Shown: positions 1 through 12,145 of the stretch, in pieces
Numbering within the stretch: position 1 is the stretch's first letter
Layout: each line of letters begins with the position of its first letter
Origin: Antitrichia curtipendula
Lineage: Eukaryota; Streptophyta; Bryopsida; Hypnales; Leucodontaceae
Direction of reading: 5' to 3'
Assembly (NCBI GenBank): GCA_951230915.1
Contig: OX579637.1
Location: 3,162,001-3,226,000 of the forward strand
Length of the DNA stretch: 64,000 nt
The notes under the pieces: generated by a model
What the model was told of the DNA's origin: nothing
Seen by the model: the letters and a program-made list of their open reading frames with translations, nothing else
Database searches by the model: none
Program-made: the position numbers and the translations under genes

Positions 1-59
1 TCAAAATATCTGCCAAACTTCGTTGTATAACAAAGTTTGGTTTGACTTTATCCCTAATT

Positions 60-190
60 TTTGGTTTAAACACTTCTATGTGTACCTCAATTAGGAATAA
101 AAACCATCTGATACCTTGGGAATTCTTTTAGTCCTTAATGTTCAGTTTAAACACTTTCATGTGTACCTCCTTTAAGAATTAAAACATTCC
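60..190. repeat. Diverged tandem duplication in AT-rich DNA
   Basis: Two related units of about 80 bp lie side by side. Both contain GTTTAAACACTT, then ATGTGTACCTC, then AGAATTAAAAC or a near variant (about 61-107 and 142-187). The rest of 1-700 is AT-rich with many GTTTAGTTT words. I see no coding frame there. It may be the tail of an element that begins left of the window. Confidence 0.5.
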
Positions 191-700
191 TACTACCACT
201 TGAAACCATATTTTACGAGTTTAGCCTGGGGTTGCTTTCGCACGGCGAAGCTTTGACCTTAGGACAATTCACCTTGAAGGAAGAAAGTTTGGGAAATACC
301 CTTAATCTTTGGGCTACTTAAGCCAAAACACCACACCAAGTGGCTCCCTTTCTTCCGCCGGAATTTGCTCACTTTGTTTTGTTTTTGCTTCCATTGCCAA
401 GTTGTGGACTTAGTTAATAGTCTAGTTTTGCTTTAGTTTAGTTTATCTTTGCCTTTGTTTAGTTTAGATTACTTTGTCTTAAGTTTATCCCAAAAACCTC
501 AGAGAACCATTTAGTTTAGTTGATCCTTGCTTAGTTATCCCAAAAATCTCAAAAAACTCAGTAGTTTAGTTTCTTTGTTTTAAAGTTCCCTCAAACCCAT
601 AGAAAAACCTTAGATTAGTTGGAGTCTTAAGTTATTTAGTGAAGTTTAGTTTAGTTTCTTTCTTTTTCATTAATCATTTTGTTTTGTTTTGTTCTGTTTA

Positions 701-825
701 GTTAAGGATTAGTAGTCCAGTTTAAAGACCACGAGGATCAGCCCACAAGAAGACCATAGGGATCAGACCACCGAGAAGACCACAGGGATCAGACCACAAG
801 AAGATCATGGGGACCAGACCAACAC
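701..825. repeat. 26-bp tandem repeat plus copy 1 of a 60-bp direct repeat
   Basis: Positions 726-825 hold four units of 24-26 bp built on AGACCA..GGGATCAGACCACAAG. The block is preceded by GTTAAGGATTAGTAGTCCAG at 701-720. The stretch 701-760 recurs at 2081-2140 with a few differences, so the two copies bracket the antisense ORF fragment at 1020-2075. No spacers are present, so this is not a CRISPR array. Confidence 0.75.
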
Positions 826-1019
826 AACAATCAGGGAACGGGAATCAGACCAATACAATAGTCAAGGAACAAGTTAGGGAATGGGTGAGTGGCGCCTCGC
901 CACGTGGCAGCCCTAGAGGGGGGTCCAATTTGAATTTGGTGTGTAGTTCAAGCTTGTGTCCAGCTCGAAACTTGGTGTCCAGCTTGAAAAACTTGGTGTC
1001 ACAGTCGTCTTCTGAACAG

Positions 1020-2075
1020 ACTAGCTTTTTGGATAGAGTATTCTTTGTTGCAGACCGGGTCCGAACCGCGGGCGGCTCCGACTCAGCTTCCAACTCAAAT
1101 TGGGAGTGTGATTCCACCGACTCCTTGTCAGTCTCTTTACTTTTCGTCGGGACTTGGATTTTACTTGTCTTCCGTTGTGTCGACTTGTACTCTGTTAGAT
1201 TAATGAAGTTGCTCTACGTTGCTAGATCTGCACGAGGAGGTGTTGGTTGCCGCATGTGGCTAAACCTTTCCGGATCAGTTCGAGTTGGATTGTGCACACT
1301 TCCCATCGCAAAAGGTCCAGCTGGAGTTTGGCTAGGAAGAAGAGGGGGAAAGAGATTTACTACAGGTTGTCTCCAGGAAGGTACAACCGGGACCGATGTC
1401 CGTATCAGAATGGTCTTTGGCGTCCCACTAGGATCCGGTCCAAGAACCAAAATCTTCATCACTACCATATTTCTCTTCATAGTTGATGACGGTCTGGCTT
1501 GTAGTGTTGGCTACGATTGGGCCTGAATGTCTTGAAACTCTCCACCCGACAGATCTGCAAATATTGCCTAGTCTAGTAGGAGGGGGTCAAGACTCCTTAT
1601 CAACTAGCGCATCTCCTTGAGTGTTGCTTTGATCGGGGCCTCGAAGTCGACCAGGATGTTTTGGCGATGTGGCCTTCTCTCACCATCTGGGAATTCCACA
1701 GGGTGGCTCTTGTAATCACGTCCGTGGCTAGGTCCACCAGCTCCCTCGGCTTCCGGACAAGGTCCATAGCTTCCATCGCCTTCTTGTTTGCAGTGTTCAT
1801 CTCCCCTTTTGCCCATCCAACTTGATCGCGGAAGTGATTCCGCTCTACTCCCAGATTTTGGACCTGCGCTTGTAACTGTCACACCTCTTCCAGATCAGGC
1901 CTCCAGTTGATGGCGTTGAGTATGTGTGCTTCTTCCTTCACGCCCGACCTGCCGCATACGTCCCAGATCAAGGCTGTCATCCGCTCATTTGACCCCTTGG
2001 TGGCCCTCAACCAATTGATGGTGGCCTTGATAGGATCCGTTTCCGAAATCGGAGTCCAGGGTAGTCCGAAGTCCG
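1020..2075 (-). pseudogene. Fragment of LTR-ORF family protein (copy 1)
   Basis: Read on the minus strand, this stretch matches the C-terminal half of the ORF at 14265-15239. The clearest block is 1600-1800, where NKKAMEAMDLVRK and LWNSQMVREGHI parallel NRKATEAMALVRK and LWNSQMVAQGHI. Homology resumes in other frames at 1604-1882 and 1214-1480, so at least two frameshifts break it. The conserved N-terminal domain, promoter and element ends of the intact-length copies are missing. Similarity stops near 2075 where the GTTAAGGATTAG direct repeat begins. The 239-residue plus-strand frame at 807-1526 is antisense to it and has no support. Coding function is lost. Membership in the family is well supported by the shared motifs. 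Confidence 0.75.
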
Positions 2076-2080
2076 GGGTA

Positions 2081-2140
2081 GTTAAGGATTAGTAGTCCAG
2101 TTTAAAGACCATGGGGATCAAACCACAAGAAGACCATAGA
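2081..2140. repeat. Direct repeat, copy 2 of 701-760
   Basis: GTTAAGGATTAGTAGTCCAG followed by one and a half units of the 26-bp motif. Together with 701-760 it flanks the antisense ORF fragment. Such flanks could come from unequal exchange within the tandem motif or from an insertion. Confidence 0.7.
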
Positions 2141-2152
2141 CCACTGGGACTA

Positions 2153-2188
2153 GATGTCGCAACCAAAATTTTTGGTTTCTTCTTGTTT
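2153..2188 (+). mobile_element. 36-bp 5' end of an LTR-ORF family element
   Basis: TGTCGCAACCAAAATTTTTG is nearly identical to the first 20 bases of the complete element at 54693 (TGTCGCAACCAGAATTTTTG). After 36 bases it is cut by the CACTAG terminus at 2189. It therefore looks like the start of a plus-strand element into which CACTA-1 inserted. The rest of that element should resume after the right end of CACTA-1, which I cannot find in the window. Confidence 0.6.
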
Positions 2189-2215
2189 CACTAGTAGAAA
2201 AGCTTGTCCAAAACA

Positions 2216-5200
2216 ACAAAATGTGAATAGTTTTTTGTTCACTTGCGCACTGTATTGACCAATTGCCCAAAATTTGAAGTTCTTGGACAAAAGTGTTAAC
2301 TGCTTTGGTTGAATTTTGTTGCTTTTTGTACACCCAAATTCAAATTAACAACTTCTTCAACACATTTCTATTGGTTCAATGTTACTGTTATTGCAATAAG
2401 AATTACAATGAATTGAGGTCCTCTCTCTTTACTCTACAGCACTATATACCCCTAGTAGCAAATTTTCTTTCTTTCCAAAACACATGCATAGCCACATTTC
2501 ACTGAAAAACAGGACTCTACATTCAAAATAGATGAAATAGTGAGTTGGGCGTTATTCTTTGATTTTACTTAACCATTTTGAAGAGCATGCCTTGCCTATG
2601 AAGAGATCAACACCTATTTATATTTCTCTCCAAAACCTGGACATGAAATTGGAATATAGAAAGAAATACTAGTTTAGCAAAGGAAGCACCAGAATTGAAT
2701 TTCAAAAGACTGAAGACACACATTCCAAATTTTTTTTGAAAGAGAAGGCTATATCGGGAAATTAGCTTCCATGTTCAAATTATTGCAACACTCCACAGTT
2801 CGATATAGCCATCACTACACATTTTGATGCATGCATGATGGGTCCATATATTTATACTATCTACTAATATTACACTACTGCTACTCATTTCAAATGGACT
2901 AATGCACTACAAATGGACTTTTTTCCCCAAAAGCATAAGCTTCTGATGTGCTTAAGAACTGGCCATACACTAAATCTATACAATATTAAACTGAAAGGTA
3001 CTATTCTACTAGAAAACCCCTCCTATAATGAAATGAAACGGTTATCTCGTCATTCTTTTTTGTTTGGGTTATAAATCACCTACTTGCAAACCTGTTCACA
3101 TAGGACACATTGAATTAACTTTGGCATCCTCAATTACATTTTAGACTACCATTTCACATTTCAAAAATCACTCTCTCTATTGCTGCTGTGACTGAAAATT
3201 TGAAAATTTCCATTCTACATAAGAAGAACAGTGAGCTCCGTAACTCCACCTGTGATGCAAAACTTTTATTTCTTCACATGAAGGTAGATTTTATTTGTAG
3301 TGCATGGTTCTTGATTAGCTTCAGTACAAAATATTTTTTCTTTTTTTCTCTTCTATGAATTTAAATTTTTTTATGATTACATGTACATGCACGTTTTTCA
3401 TTGTCGCGAACAACCTAAACAATATAGGAAACATATTTTTTTAGGGACTAAATCTGGGTTGCTCCTACACTTCCCTTTTAAGATTAGGAAATTAAAATAC
3501 CAAAAAAATGTACTACATGGTGATCTCACTTTTTGGCATTAGTATGCTTTATCTACTGTGAGCACATTTACCTACGTCCTCCCTTCATTCTCAGCTATTT
3601 CTTCTTTCTGTCACATTTTACAAAAAAAATCAACACCATGGTCATAAACAATATCCAACACTTATTCTCTTATGCTTTCTTTAGGCTTCCACACTTCAGC
3701 AACATGATGACTCATCCTACACTGCTCAGTTATAACATAACTTTACCTTAGTTGGATTCTATTTCAGTCTACACATCTGCGCATGGGTTTTCCCTACACA
3801 TCAATATGCACTGAAATTGCTAACAATCATTATCTATTTTTTCCGCTCTTATTTCTTGCAAAATCATTGAGCGTGACTTTCAAAATTCAGCTCTTTTTCA
3901 ACAGTACTTACTGAAATTAGAATCCTTCTTCCTTTATTTCACATGTCTTACCTATTCAATGTTCACTCTCTAACCAAAATTCTTCAGAAAAATTTGTTTG
4001 TCTAGGCCATAATTATCAATTTCATTGCTAAAACAAACAATTTTGTACTGTTTCCAATTACGGTCTTGCATTTCTTATTCCTTACTCTCTGCCTTGCTGC
4101 ATGTGGAAATATGTATTCAACAATTATATGTACTATCCATTCAACCATTTACATAGACATGAAAAGAATTCCAACAAATTAAAAAATAAATAAATTTTGT
4201 TTGAATGACATAACCAAAAAAGGAATTATTACCCCCCCTTCCTACAGAAATCACGCACAGTAATCACAGGCTTCTTTCATGGCCTAAAAGTCTGTCAGCA
4301 TGTGCACTTGAGAACTGTCAATCACTTCTTCATTAAAGTTGTTCAAATTCTACCCCGCCCATTTGACACTACATTCTAAATACGGATTGTTAGTCTCTGC
4401 ACTTGGCTGTGGGTCAGAGCTGGAGAAAAAAAAATTAAACTTTTTCAACACGTTCTCTTCCTTTTCCACATTTTGTACAGTATAGTGGAAAAAAATTCAA
4501 TTAAAATGTCAACCTTCAGCACCACAAAATTTTAATTGGAAAAATAATTCTGACTATGTAATTCACCATTCACATTTCTTTGTAGAAAGTCATGAACAAT
4601 TATGTAGTTACAATTACAACTGCCCATGCCATTTGTCATAGCTCAAACAACTCTCTTCAATGGACTTTGTGCAGAACGAGAAACCATTTCGGTCATGACA
4701 ACTGCTCTACGACCTCAAAGAGTTGCAATGAGCAGCAACCAAAGCGTTGCTACTGAAATATGGACACATTTTTTTCTTATTTATTTTAATTTTCACTAAA
4801 TTCTACTTCAAAACAAACTGCTCTTGATATCTATGCCCAATCATTTCATAAATGCTTATTCATATATTTTTTTCTCTTCAGTGCGTGAAATTTGACTCAA
4901 TTTTCAGCATTAAACACATTCCAGTACATGGTTACATACCACTGGAAAAAAAATTGCAGGAACACCGTACATCTCTTTCAGGCAATGATTGATACGGTTC
5001 CTCACACTTTCTCCATCTGCTACATTACAAAGACAAATAAGTTATTGCTTTATGACATTCCAAAATTCATTGTACGTACACTAAAACAGTCCGAAAGAGA
5101 TGTACTTACTTCTCTTCGACTCTCTCAAATTATATACCCTTCTCACCTACTTTGAAAAACAATGCATTGCACTGATACAACTATAGAACCAAAGAGTTCT

Positions 5201-5603
5201 TCCTCAAGAACTACTATATACTAACAGAGAAGACTCTAACACATACATTACGACACTTGATCCTACTCAATTAATTTCCTTCTATCCCGCATTGCATTGG
5301 CCATGCCCATAGAATTTCAATAAAAATTTCACAAGACAACTTCCCATAGGCATTTCTACTTCCTTTCTACAAAGACAACATTTGCACGTCAATGTCTGCT
5401 TCTATTACTTCTTACGCTGACTACTTGAATCATATGGACACACAACACTTTCATACATTTCTTATTTAACTCCTACTCAAAGTTCAACTTCGCAATACAT
5501 TCAAAAAATACAGTGAACATTCATAGCTTCCTGTAAATCCAGGTACTCAAAATATTGTACATTTAAGGTTTAAGTTGTACCTGCTCTAAACACAAATCTG
5601 CTA
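2216..5603. other. AT-rich subterminal arm of CACTA-1
   Basis: About 3.4 kb without a credible gene. It is AT-rich with many short CACTTC, TTCACT and GCACTT words scattered over it. Small open frames (for example 3533-3751 and 4892-5155) have low-complexity composition and no recognisable domain. This is the region between the left terminus and the 3' end of the transposase gene. Confidence 0.5.
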
Positions 5604-6128
5604 TCAATCATCGTCTTCAGATGATTCACCTAAGTCTCGGTCGAACATCATGTTATTTAAAGGAACAACACTGTCCAACAATTCCTGGATTTCTATGTCT
5701 CTACCTTCTTGGAACTCCCTCTCAAAAATCTCAGGAATAATTTCTGCCTCTTGAAATCCCTCAATATCTGCATCGCATCCAATAGCAAATAGAGTCGACT
5801 TGTGCTCGTCTGTTGTCTCCATATCAACTTTGTGTCCTTTTACCTCTGTCCGCAAAATCACTTTCCAACCCGGATCATCTTCATCATCCAAAAAAAAAAC
5901 TTGCTGACAATGAATAGGGAAGGCTAAAGACTCATACCCAACTAGAACCATTGATTCAAAGTTCAACATTGTAAAGCCCCAGTCATCTTTTTTCACAGTC
6001 GCATTTCGACCTCTATAGTTCACTTTAATCCATTCGCAGACTAACAAGACTACACAATGTCGCCCATAATCTACCTCTACAATCTCTTCAATTTGACCTA
6101 TATACTCTAGATCCTCTTCTATGATCAT
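5604..6128 (-). CDS. CACTA-1 transposase C-terminal exon (DUF4216)
   Basis: A 174-residue frame with the signature of DUF4216 (PF13952), the domain at the C-terminus of plant CACTA transposases. Seen directly: GQIEEIVEVDYGRHCVVLLV, then the CEWIKV strand, DDWGFTMLNFES, and the region QQVFFLDDEDDPGWKVILR. In the family this block reads roughly Y.G.L.dI.eLdY......vLFkC.W...........D.yG...v.f......dPFvlAsQa.QVfYv.D....W.vV. The tail is acidic (ESSEDDD). It aligns with the CACTA-2 exon at 40498-41109 (same order: LDYG, CEWVK, DDAGFLMVNF, ATQVFFSD, DRPGWKVVL). It probably forms the last exon of the gene whose core is at 8727-17759. This exon itself is open, although upstream exons are broken. Confidence 0.85.
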   Translation of the reverse strand: MIIEEDLEYIGQIEEIVEVDYGRHCVVLLVCEWIKVNYRGRNATVKKDDWGFTMLNFESMVLVGYESLAFPIHCQQVFFLDDEDDPGWKVILRTEVKGHKVDMETTDEHKSTLFAIGCDADIEGFQEAEIIPEIFEREFQEGRDIEIQELLDSVVPLNNMMFDRDLGESSEDDD

Positions 6129-6192
6129 TTGGTCTCTCCTTCCGGATCGACATGGCCGTCAAAAGATGGCAGCTACTCCTAAATCACAAGTG

Positions 6193-6390
6193 CTACCACT
6201 GCTTCGTTATGCACCCTTCACTCGAAAGTGGTAGCCATAAGAATGCATACTTTTGAATTTCTTTGCTTGTACAGAAGGTAATTTTGAAGAGTCTTCCACG
6301 TCTTCCGGCACTTCCACTCCCTCTCCCAATTCCCAAAGCTTTGGCAACATCTTCTTTGAACCACTTTGGGAATGATGAAATTTCCTCCAT
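6193..6390 (-). CDS. CACTA-1 transposase exon fragment before DUF4216
   Basis: A 65-residue frame with SSFPKWFKEDV near its start. In plant CACTA transposases a FP.WF...V segment lies between DUF4218 and DUF4216, which is exactly where this sits. The downstream part runs into sequence with no recognisable motif. Exon borders are uncertain. It has no stand-alone function. Confidence 0.55.
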   Translation of the reverse strand: MEEISSFPKWFKEDVAKALGIGRGSGSAGRRGRLFKITFCTSKEIQKYAFLWLPLSSEGCITKQW

Positions 6391-6399
6391 CCCTAGCGG

Positions 6400-8725
6400 A
6401 AATGGTGCCCCTCTTCGACCACGTCTATGTGGGTGTCTCCGGCGAAATTCAATTCATTCGTTGTTCCTCTACAAGCATACCCCCTTGTACCTTCTGGAAT
6501 GCACTTCAACAGTCATTAGTACACGCATGATGAACATGGCGCACTCAATGCAACGAAATATACCTGCTCATTCACTCCAAAGGGTAAAATTAATATAAAA
6601 CTTGCGCACACTCATGTACTTGTCAAAGAGCAACATGTAACTCACTGCAATGTACGTCTGATACTTCCAAAGTGCTTTACATTTTCTAAATGTCTATTTC
6701 TTCAAAAAGTGCACACTTTCAATTTCCAGGAAACAAACACCAAATTCCCCTAATGCACATGCAATTTTGTTTTCACTGAAGACTTATCTTCAATCCAATA
6801 AAGACTTTAGTGAAATCCAATATCTGGTAGTCTTTCACTGACATATGTCCCTAAATCTTTTTTCCACTACATAATGTAACTCACATTTCAGCATTTAAAA
6901 AAACAAAACTTATATATTGCTCAATTAATATCATAAAAAGATGGTAATCTATTCTCTAGATTTCTGCATAGCCAATTCCTGTCATTGTATTATGAAAAAT
7001 TAAATTAAACGAAGTCCTTATTCCTACATCATTATAATCAGTTTCTAAACAGCTTTCTTCACGTGGAATGCAACCTCCACAAAATAATGTACAGTGAAAT
7101 TCTTCTCATATCTACTAAACCTACTCTCACAACAAAATAACAGTGATAGTGAATTGCCTTTACAAGACATAGAGACTAACTTATATCAAACGAATTATCA
7201 ATAGTTACAGACATCTTGTTACAAGCGACGTTATGAACTTGGCCTTCCTCCAGAGTGGTAGGCGTTTGCAAAAAAATTCCTCTATTCTATGCATGCATTC
7301 TAGTTCATATAGAATGGATGCATTTCTCTATTTATATTCCTCCTGTCCTCCAAACCATCTGTCCCTCACTTCTCTACATCCTTGTTGATGATTAAAAACA
7401 CATTTCAGTACTACAAAATAGAATATCCCTCACCCAATGCCGCTAAAACAGATCTGTTCATCTGTTCTCCGAAAAATATACTGAACTCCATTATTAGAAA
7501 GAGCATTATTAGAAAGAGCATGATTCAGTGTGTCCTTTGAAATTCACGGAAACTAAAATGGAAAACATCCCAACTGCTAGCATTTCAGCAACTTCACACA
7601 TATTTCCTAATTCCTTATATTAATCACATTTCTACAATCCATTTCATTTTCAGTGGCATGGTTTTCCTTTCGCTGTCTGCCATGAATATTCATTTCATTT
7701 CAAAAGACAAAAGAACAATAAATTCACCGTCACAGCAAATGTACCCTACGCACTCTCCAAATGCAACGCCCTTTTTATAACCCATTTAACATAACTTCCA
7801 TTCCGCTTCTCAAAATTAAAGTATTACACAAACGTCAGCATCATTAATGCTACTACTGTATTCCAATTTTATTCCCTATATTCTAATTGGGATTAGTAGC
7901 CTTGAAAAATACTAGTAGAAGAAAATTTTCCTTCAACTTTAGTACTTCAAAATGAAATTGGTTGCTGTTCAAATGAACATGCACTGAACTTGGAGGTTCA
8001 CAAGTTTCACACTATAGAATTAATAATTCATTTCGAGAAATAGAAAGTGTTTCAAAACCCGGTACTCCAGCGCACATTCTCTGGGAAAACTGACTGACAA
8101 AAACACCTACTAGAAGTGGTTCCCTCTGTACTTTTCGCTGAATTTTTGTAATTACTTAGCACATTCTCAAAAAAAAAGTGGACATGGCATAGGACTCTAG
8201 AATTCATGCATCTCCCAATTGCACTCTCTGTGCACTTCAATGACCGCTAAAATAAATTACAACGTACAACTACTAGACAGTGCATACATTGGGCAATTTT
8301 AAAGCTTTGTTGTTCTACGAAGTGTCAACACGAACTCACTTGCACTTCTATTCACTCAGCACTGTGAAAGTAAAAACAAACATTAACTTCCATTTCACTA
8401 ATAATTAATTCATAACAGTTTACATGTTTTGTTATAAATGAAACTGCTTTCAGAAAACCAACATTACTCCTCTACTACTAGAAATCGGACAATCACCTCA
8501 GGACTGATCTCCTCTCATTCTGTATAAGACATTTGTACACTTCATTGTAAAGAATACTACTACTTATGCTACTAATTCAGTGGAACTTCCATTTGATTTT
8601 TGGCAAACTTGCAATTCAGAGTTCATGAACTCCACAGTCCAATACTGTTATAATAGAGTAAACCACTACGTTCCCTGCAATACTAATGGAATTGAATAAA
8701 CTTTGGAAGTGGGGAATCGCACTCA
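6400..8725. other. Intron-like AT-rich stretch of CACTA-1
   Basis: About 2.3 kb between the DUF4218 exon and the next coding fragment, with no credible exon. It holds a perfect 15-bp tandem duplication of TTATTAGAAAGAGCA at about 7491-7520. The donor site GTGAGT on the minus strand at 8721-8726 opens this intron. CACTA-2 has only about 0.3 kb in the equivalent place, so this intron is enlarged in CACTA-1. Confidence 0.5.
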
Positions 8726-8726
8726 C

Positions 8727-9612
8727 CGTCTATAGGGCTCAATGTGTGCAGCAGTATCTAACACAAAATCATACATTACTTTCCTCATAGCTTCGGAATG
8801 CAACTTCAACTTCCCTTTTCCCTCCAAAATTTCGTCCACCATTGTGGAGTCCTCCTTATTGTTCCAAACTCTTCTTGAAGTGAGATTATAGTTAGTGATG
8901 AACCCTAATGCCTCCTCTGTCGGATAACCTTGTGCTATGCTGCCTTCTAGTTTTGCTAAATTCCGCACGTAACCTTTTAAAGTTTTGAAGTAATGTTCAT
9001 ATGGATACATCCATCTAGTATGGATGGGACCACACAAAAATAGCTCCTCCACCAAATGATTTGGCACATGCGACATAATGTCAAAAAAAGAAGGGGTCAT
9101 TTCTTTCTCCAAAAGGCACATACTCTCTGCTGAATTTGCAATTAGTTGGTCCTTCTCATCCCGATCCACTACCTTTGCGTACAACTTCTGGAATACCTTA
9201 CTCAATCATATCACTGACCTGGCAAGAGCCTTGTTGGACACCCTCCTATAACACAACGGAAAAATTTGTTGCAGTAACACGTGAAAGTCATGTGCCTTTA
9301 AGCCACTCAATTTCCCTTTGCTTATTTTGGTATGTAGGGTTGACACATAATTCATAGGCGTCCTCAAAGCCTTCAACACTCGTAAAACCTTGGCTTTATC
9401 AGATACTAACAGCACATATGATGTTTGGGCATGTGCAATTGATCACCATTGGGGCTACGAGCTTGTAAGTGAAGATGAGGTCGCAAGCCTTGTGCCTGCA
9501 TGTCGGCTCGAACAGTTGGCGTATCTTTCTCACCAAAACTTGTCTTCAGAAGATTCTCTGATATGTTTTTTTCACAATGCATGACGTCCAAAACATGGCG
9601 TACTAGGAGAAA
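8727..9612 (-). pseudogene. CACTA-1 transposase exon (end of TNP2 core + DUF4218)
   Basis: The exon starts after a TTTGTGAACAG acceptor and ends before GTGAGT. CACTA-2 has the homologous exon with borders in the same places (41559-42454). It opens with VRHVLDVMHCEKNISENLLK, the conserved catalytic-core segment of TNP2 transposases (LDVMHIEKNV in many relatives). Next comes GLKAHDFHVLLQQIFPL, then the DUF4218 block (PF13960) with ESMCLLEKEMTPSFFDIMSH, LVEELFLCGPIHTRWMYPYE and LKGYVRNLAKLEGSIAQGY. The first two segments (9406-9612 and 9206-9415) lie in a different frame from each other and from 8727-9205, so at least two frameshifts break the exon. In the family this region follows the RNase H-like core. 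Confidence 0.85.
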
Positions 9613-9624
9613 CTGTTCACAAAC

Positions 9625-12145
9625 ATAACAAAGCAATGCACATTAGTTATAAATACATATCACTTTTACATTGCCATGAATTTCAAATGTACTAAAATTA
9701 ATACAACTGAGCCACTTTTATATCCTCGATGCTTATGCCTTTCATCAAAGCGTATCAAAATAAAGAACTGTTGGTTGAAAGCATTGCGCTCCACATGAAT
9801 ACTACTCACATTTGCTTTCGTTACTGGACTTCTTCTTGACAACTTCCATTTTAGAATCCCTTTAATCACATACTCACATTTTTTCCGCATCTACAACAAG
9901 TATACAGGACTGTCAAAAACTATCTCTACAACGATACGTAAATTCAAATTCTACATAATCATGAGAAATTTAGTCTAAAACAATTGTGTAAACAACTCAA
10001 AATTAATACATGTGGTACCTACATTATCTGAATTCAAATTTAAAATTCCCTAATTCAACTTCTCCTTAACCATAACAATAACTCATATGTCCATTTGTAA
10101 TGTCCTACTTCCATACCATTAAATCTGCTGATCTTTTGATCTACCTTTTCACCATGCCTACGTTGACATAGTTTTCACTTCTTAAAACTACTTGACATTG
10201 ATCCATGAGAATGCCATCTACCTCCATAGAAAAGTTGGTTCAAACACTAATGCAATACACAATAACATCAACACATGCCCAACTCACATGATGTTCAACA
10301 TTCTGTTAGAAACTTATGTTCTCCAAATCTGACTCTTTGTAGTTATAAAAGTTGCATGGCAGACTTCACGACAAACTTTGTGGTTTCGCCACTCACTCCA
10401 CTATGTAGTTCAACCCCTTTAGGAATAAGCACTTCTACTTCAACCACAAAAATATTCTATCGACATTGAAGAATTGAAAATGGAATTCTAATTATGAATG
10501 CAGACTTTCAAATGCTTGAAAGGCCACCGGTACAATGGAAAGGATAACAAAAATACCAATACAAAGTTGATTTAACAAGGCTACGGCAAAAGCTTGTACA
10601 AGCATCATGCAACAACAATTTTGTATTTCGTTAAAGGTGCACTATTTTTGAATGATATTCTTCTGTAGCCTTCAATAATTCCCAAACACTGTGCACTCGA
10701 AGAGGTGGACTATTCAAAAAACCGACATGTGTTTCAATTCAAATATTACATAATTTATTATACAATTTTCCAAAACATTTGAATCCACTTCGACTATATG
10801 CCTCTGCTAATGCTCTAAAAAGATAAAAGGAGCAACAAATATTTTTTAAAGTTCCGACTACCCAACATTAAGATTTAGCTCTTCGATGTGCAATTCTGGT
10901 ACCTCCTACGCTAGGAATCCTTGACTTACCCATACTCAAAGAACAGTTTATAGTAACTCAAATATAGTTGAAACTGCATATTAATCAATCATTCGATCCC
11001 TAATGATGGCCAGAAGTTGGACTTCACATGCTTCCTAGTCCTGCCACTGCTTGGAGTACGTAGTTCACCTCCATAAGAATGCAAGCTTCTATTCCAAAGA
11101 ATAGAAACAAAATTCTATAAACTGAAAATAAAATCATAATTTTATAGCACTCACTGCAAAAGCTCAAAAATTGACTTTCACAATTTGAAAAACATAAATT
11201 AACTAATACTCTCATTGTACATACTTCACCGCAGATGGAAGGTTCAAACATAATGGTAGCTCTAAAATTGCCCAATGCTTCACAATTCACATGTACACTA
11301 TTTGCACACAATGCTTCTCGTTAGCCTTCAGCAATGAACAAATGTTGTGCACTTCAAACGCTCCCCACTTTTTGAGTACTTTGTCATTCTAACTTCAAAA
11401 TTTCATAACTACTTCCATACAGCTCCTACCAATGTGAAACGACTTCATCATATGCCTATTCGACTTCTCTACCACGGATTTTCTATTTTTTTTTTCAACA
11501 GTCTTGCGCAGATAGCTTTCAGAATCCATTTTCAAGTGGACAATTGAGGTATGTCCTATGAGAAGAATCCTCGGACATATTCATACTCCTAAAAGTATCC
11601 ATGCAATAAATTTACACCCTAAACCTGGCAGTCCCTCATTAGGGCAGTATATACAACTTCACTTCAGAGGGACGCATGGGCATCAAAGAGTGAATAATTC
11701 ATTGACAACGAACTATTGAAATCGTTCTCCACACTAAAGAACTTGGACAATATTGAACTACACTAGTAAAAGCGAGTGAAGAATTAGACTCCTACCAGCA
11801 TATGCACATTATGAATGTCAAACAACTCGGTTCTACAAATTGCGACACAAGCAACCTTCTTTCTTATTTTATACTATGAATTATAGTTGAACGATTGTAT
11901 GCAAGATCAATCAGAAGTTCCTACATATTATGTAATTCTTTCATGTCATTCATAAGAATTCCTACTTCAGCAAACAACACATCCAATATGACCTACAGTA
12001 ACCATGTCCCTATTTCACTGTTGATACTAGGAAACCATAATAGTTTATGTAAGTCTATCTAGATTGTCATTAAGCAGTGCTTTCATAATATTCAAACACA
12101 TTAATAGAGGAATGCCGCATGTCAATTGAAAATGCAACCACGTAC
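9625..12145. other. 2.5-kb intron of the CACTA-1 transposase
   Basis: Lies between donor GTACGT (12140-12145, minus strand) and acceptor TTTGTGAACAG (just above 9612). It is AT-rich, with no supported coding frame. Small frames such as 11024-11311 look random. The equivalent CACTA-2 intron is about 0.6 kb. A CACTAGTAAAAGCG word at about 11763 resembles the element ends but has no partner. Confidence 0.6.

Noticed and set aside
807..1526. 239-residue plus-strand open frame
   Set aside because: It is antisense to a fragment with clear homology to the LTR-ORF protein, and its translation has no recognisable motif.
11763..11776. CACTAGTAAAAGCG as another element end
   Set aside because: No inverted partner or duplication was found nearby.
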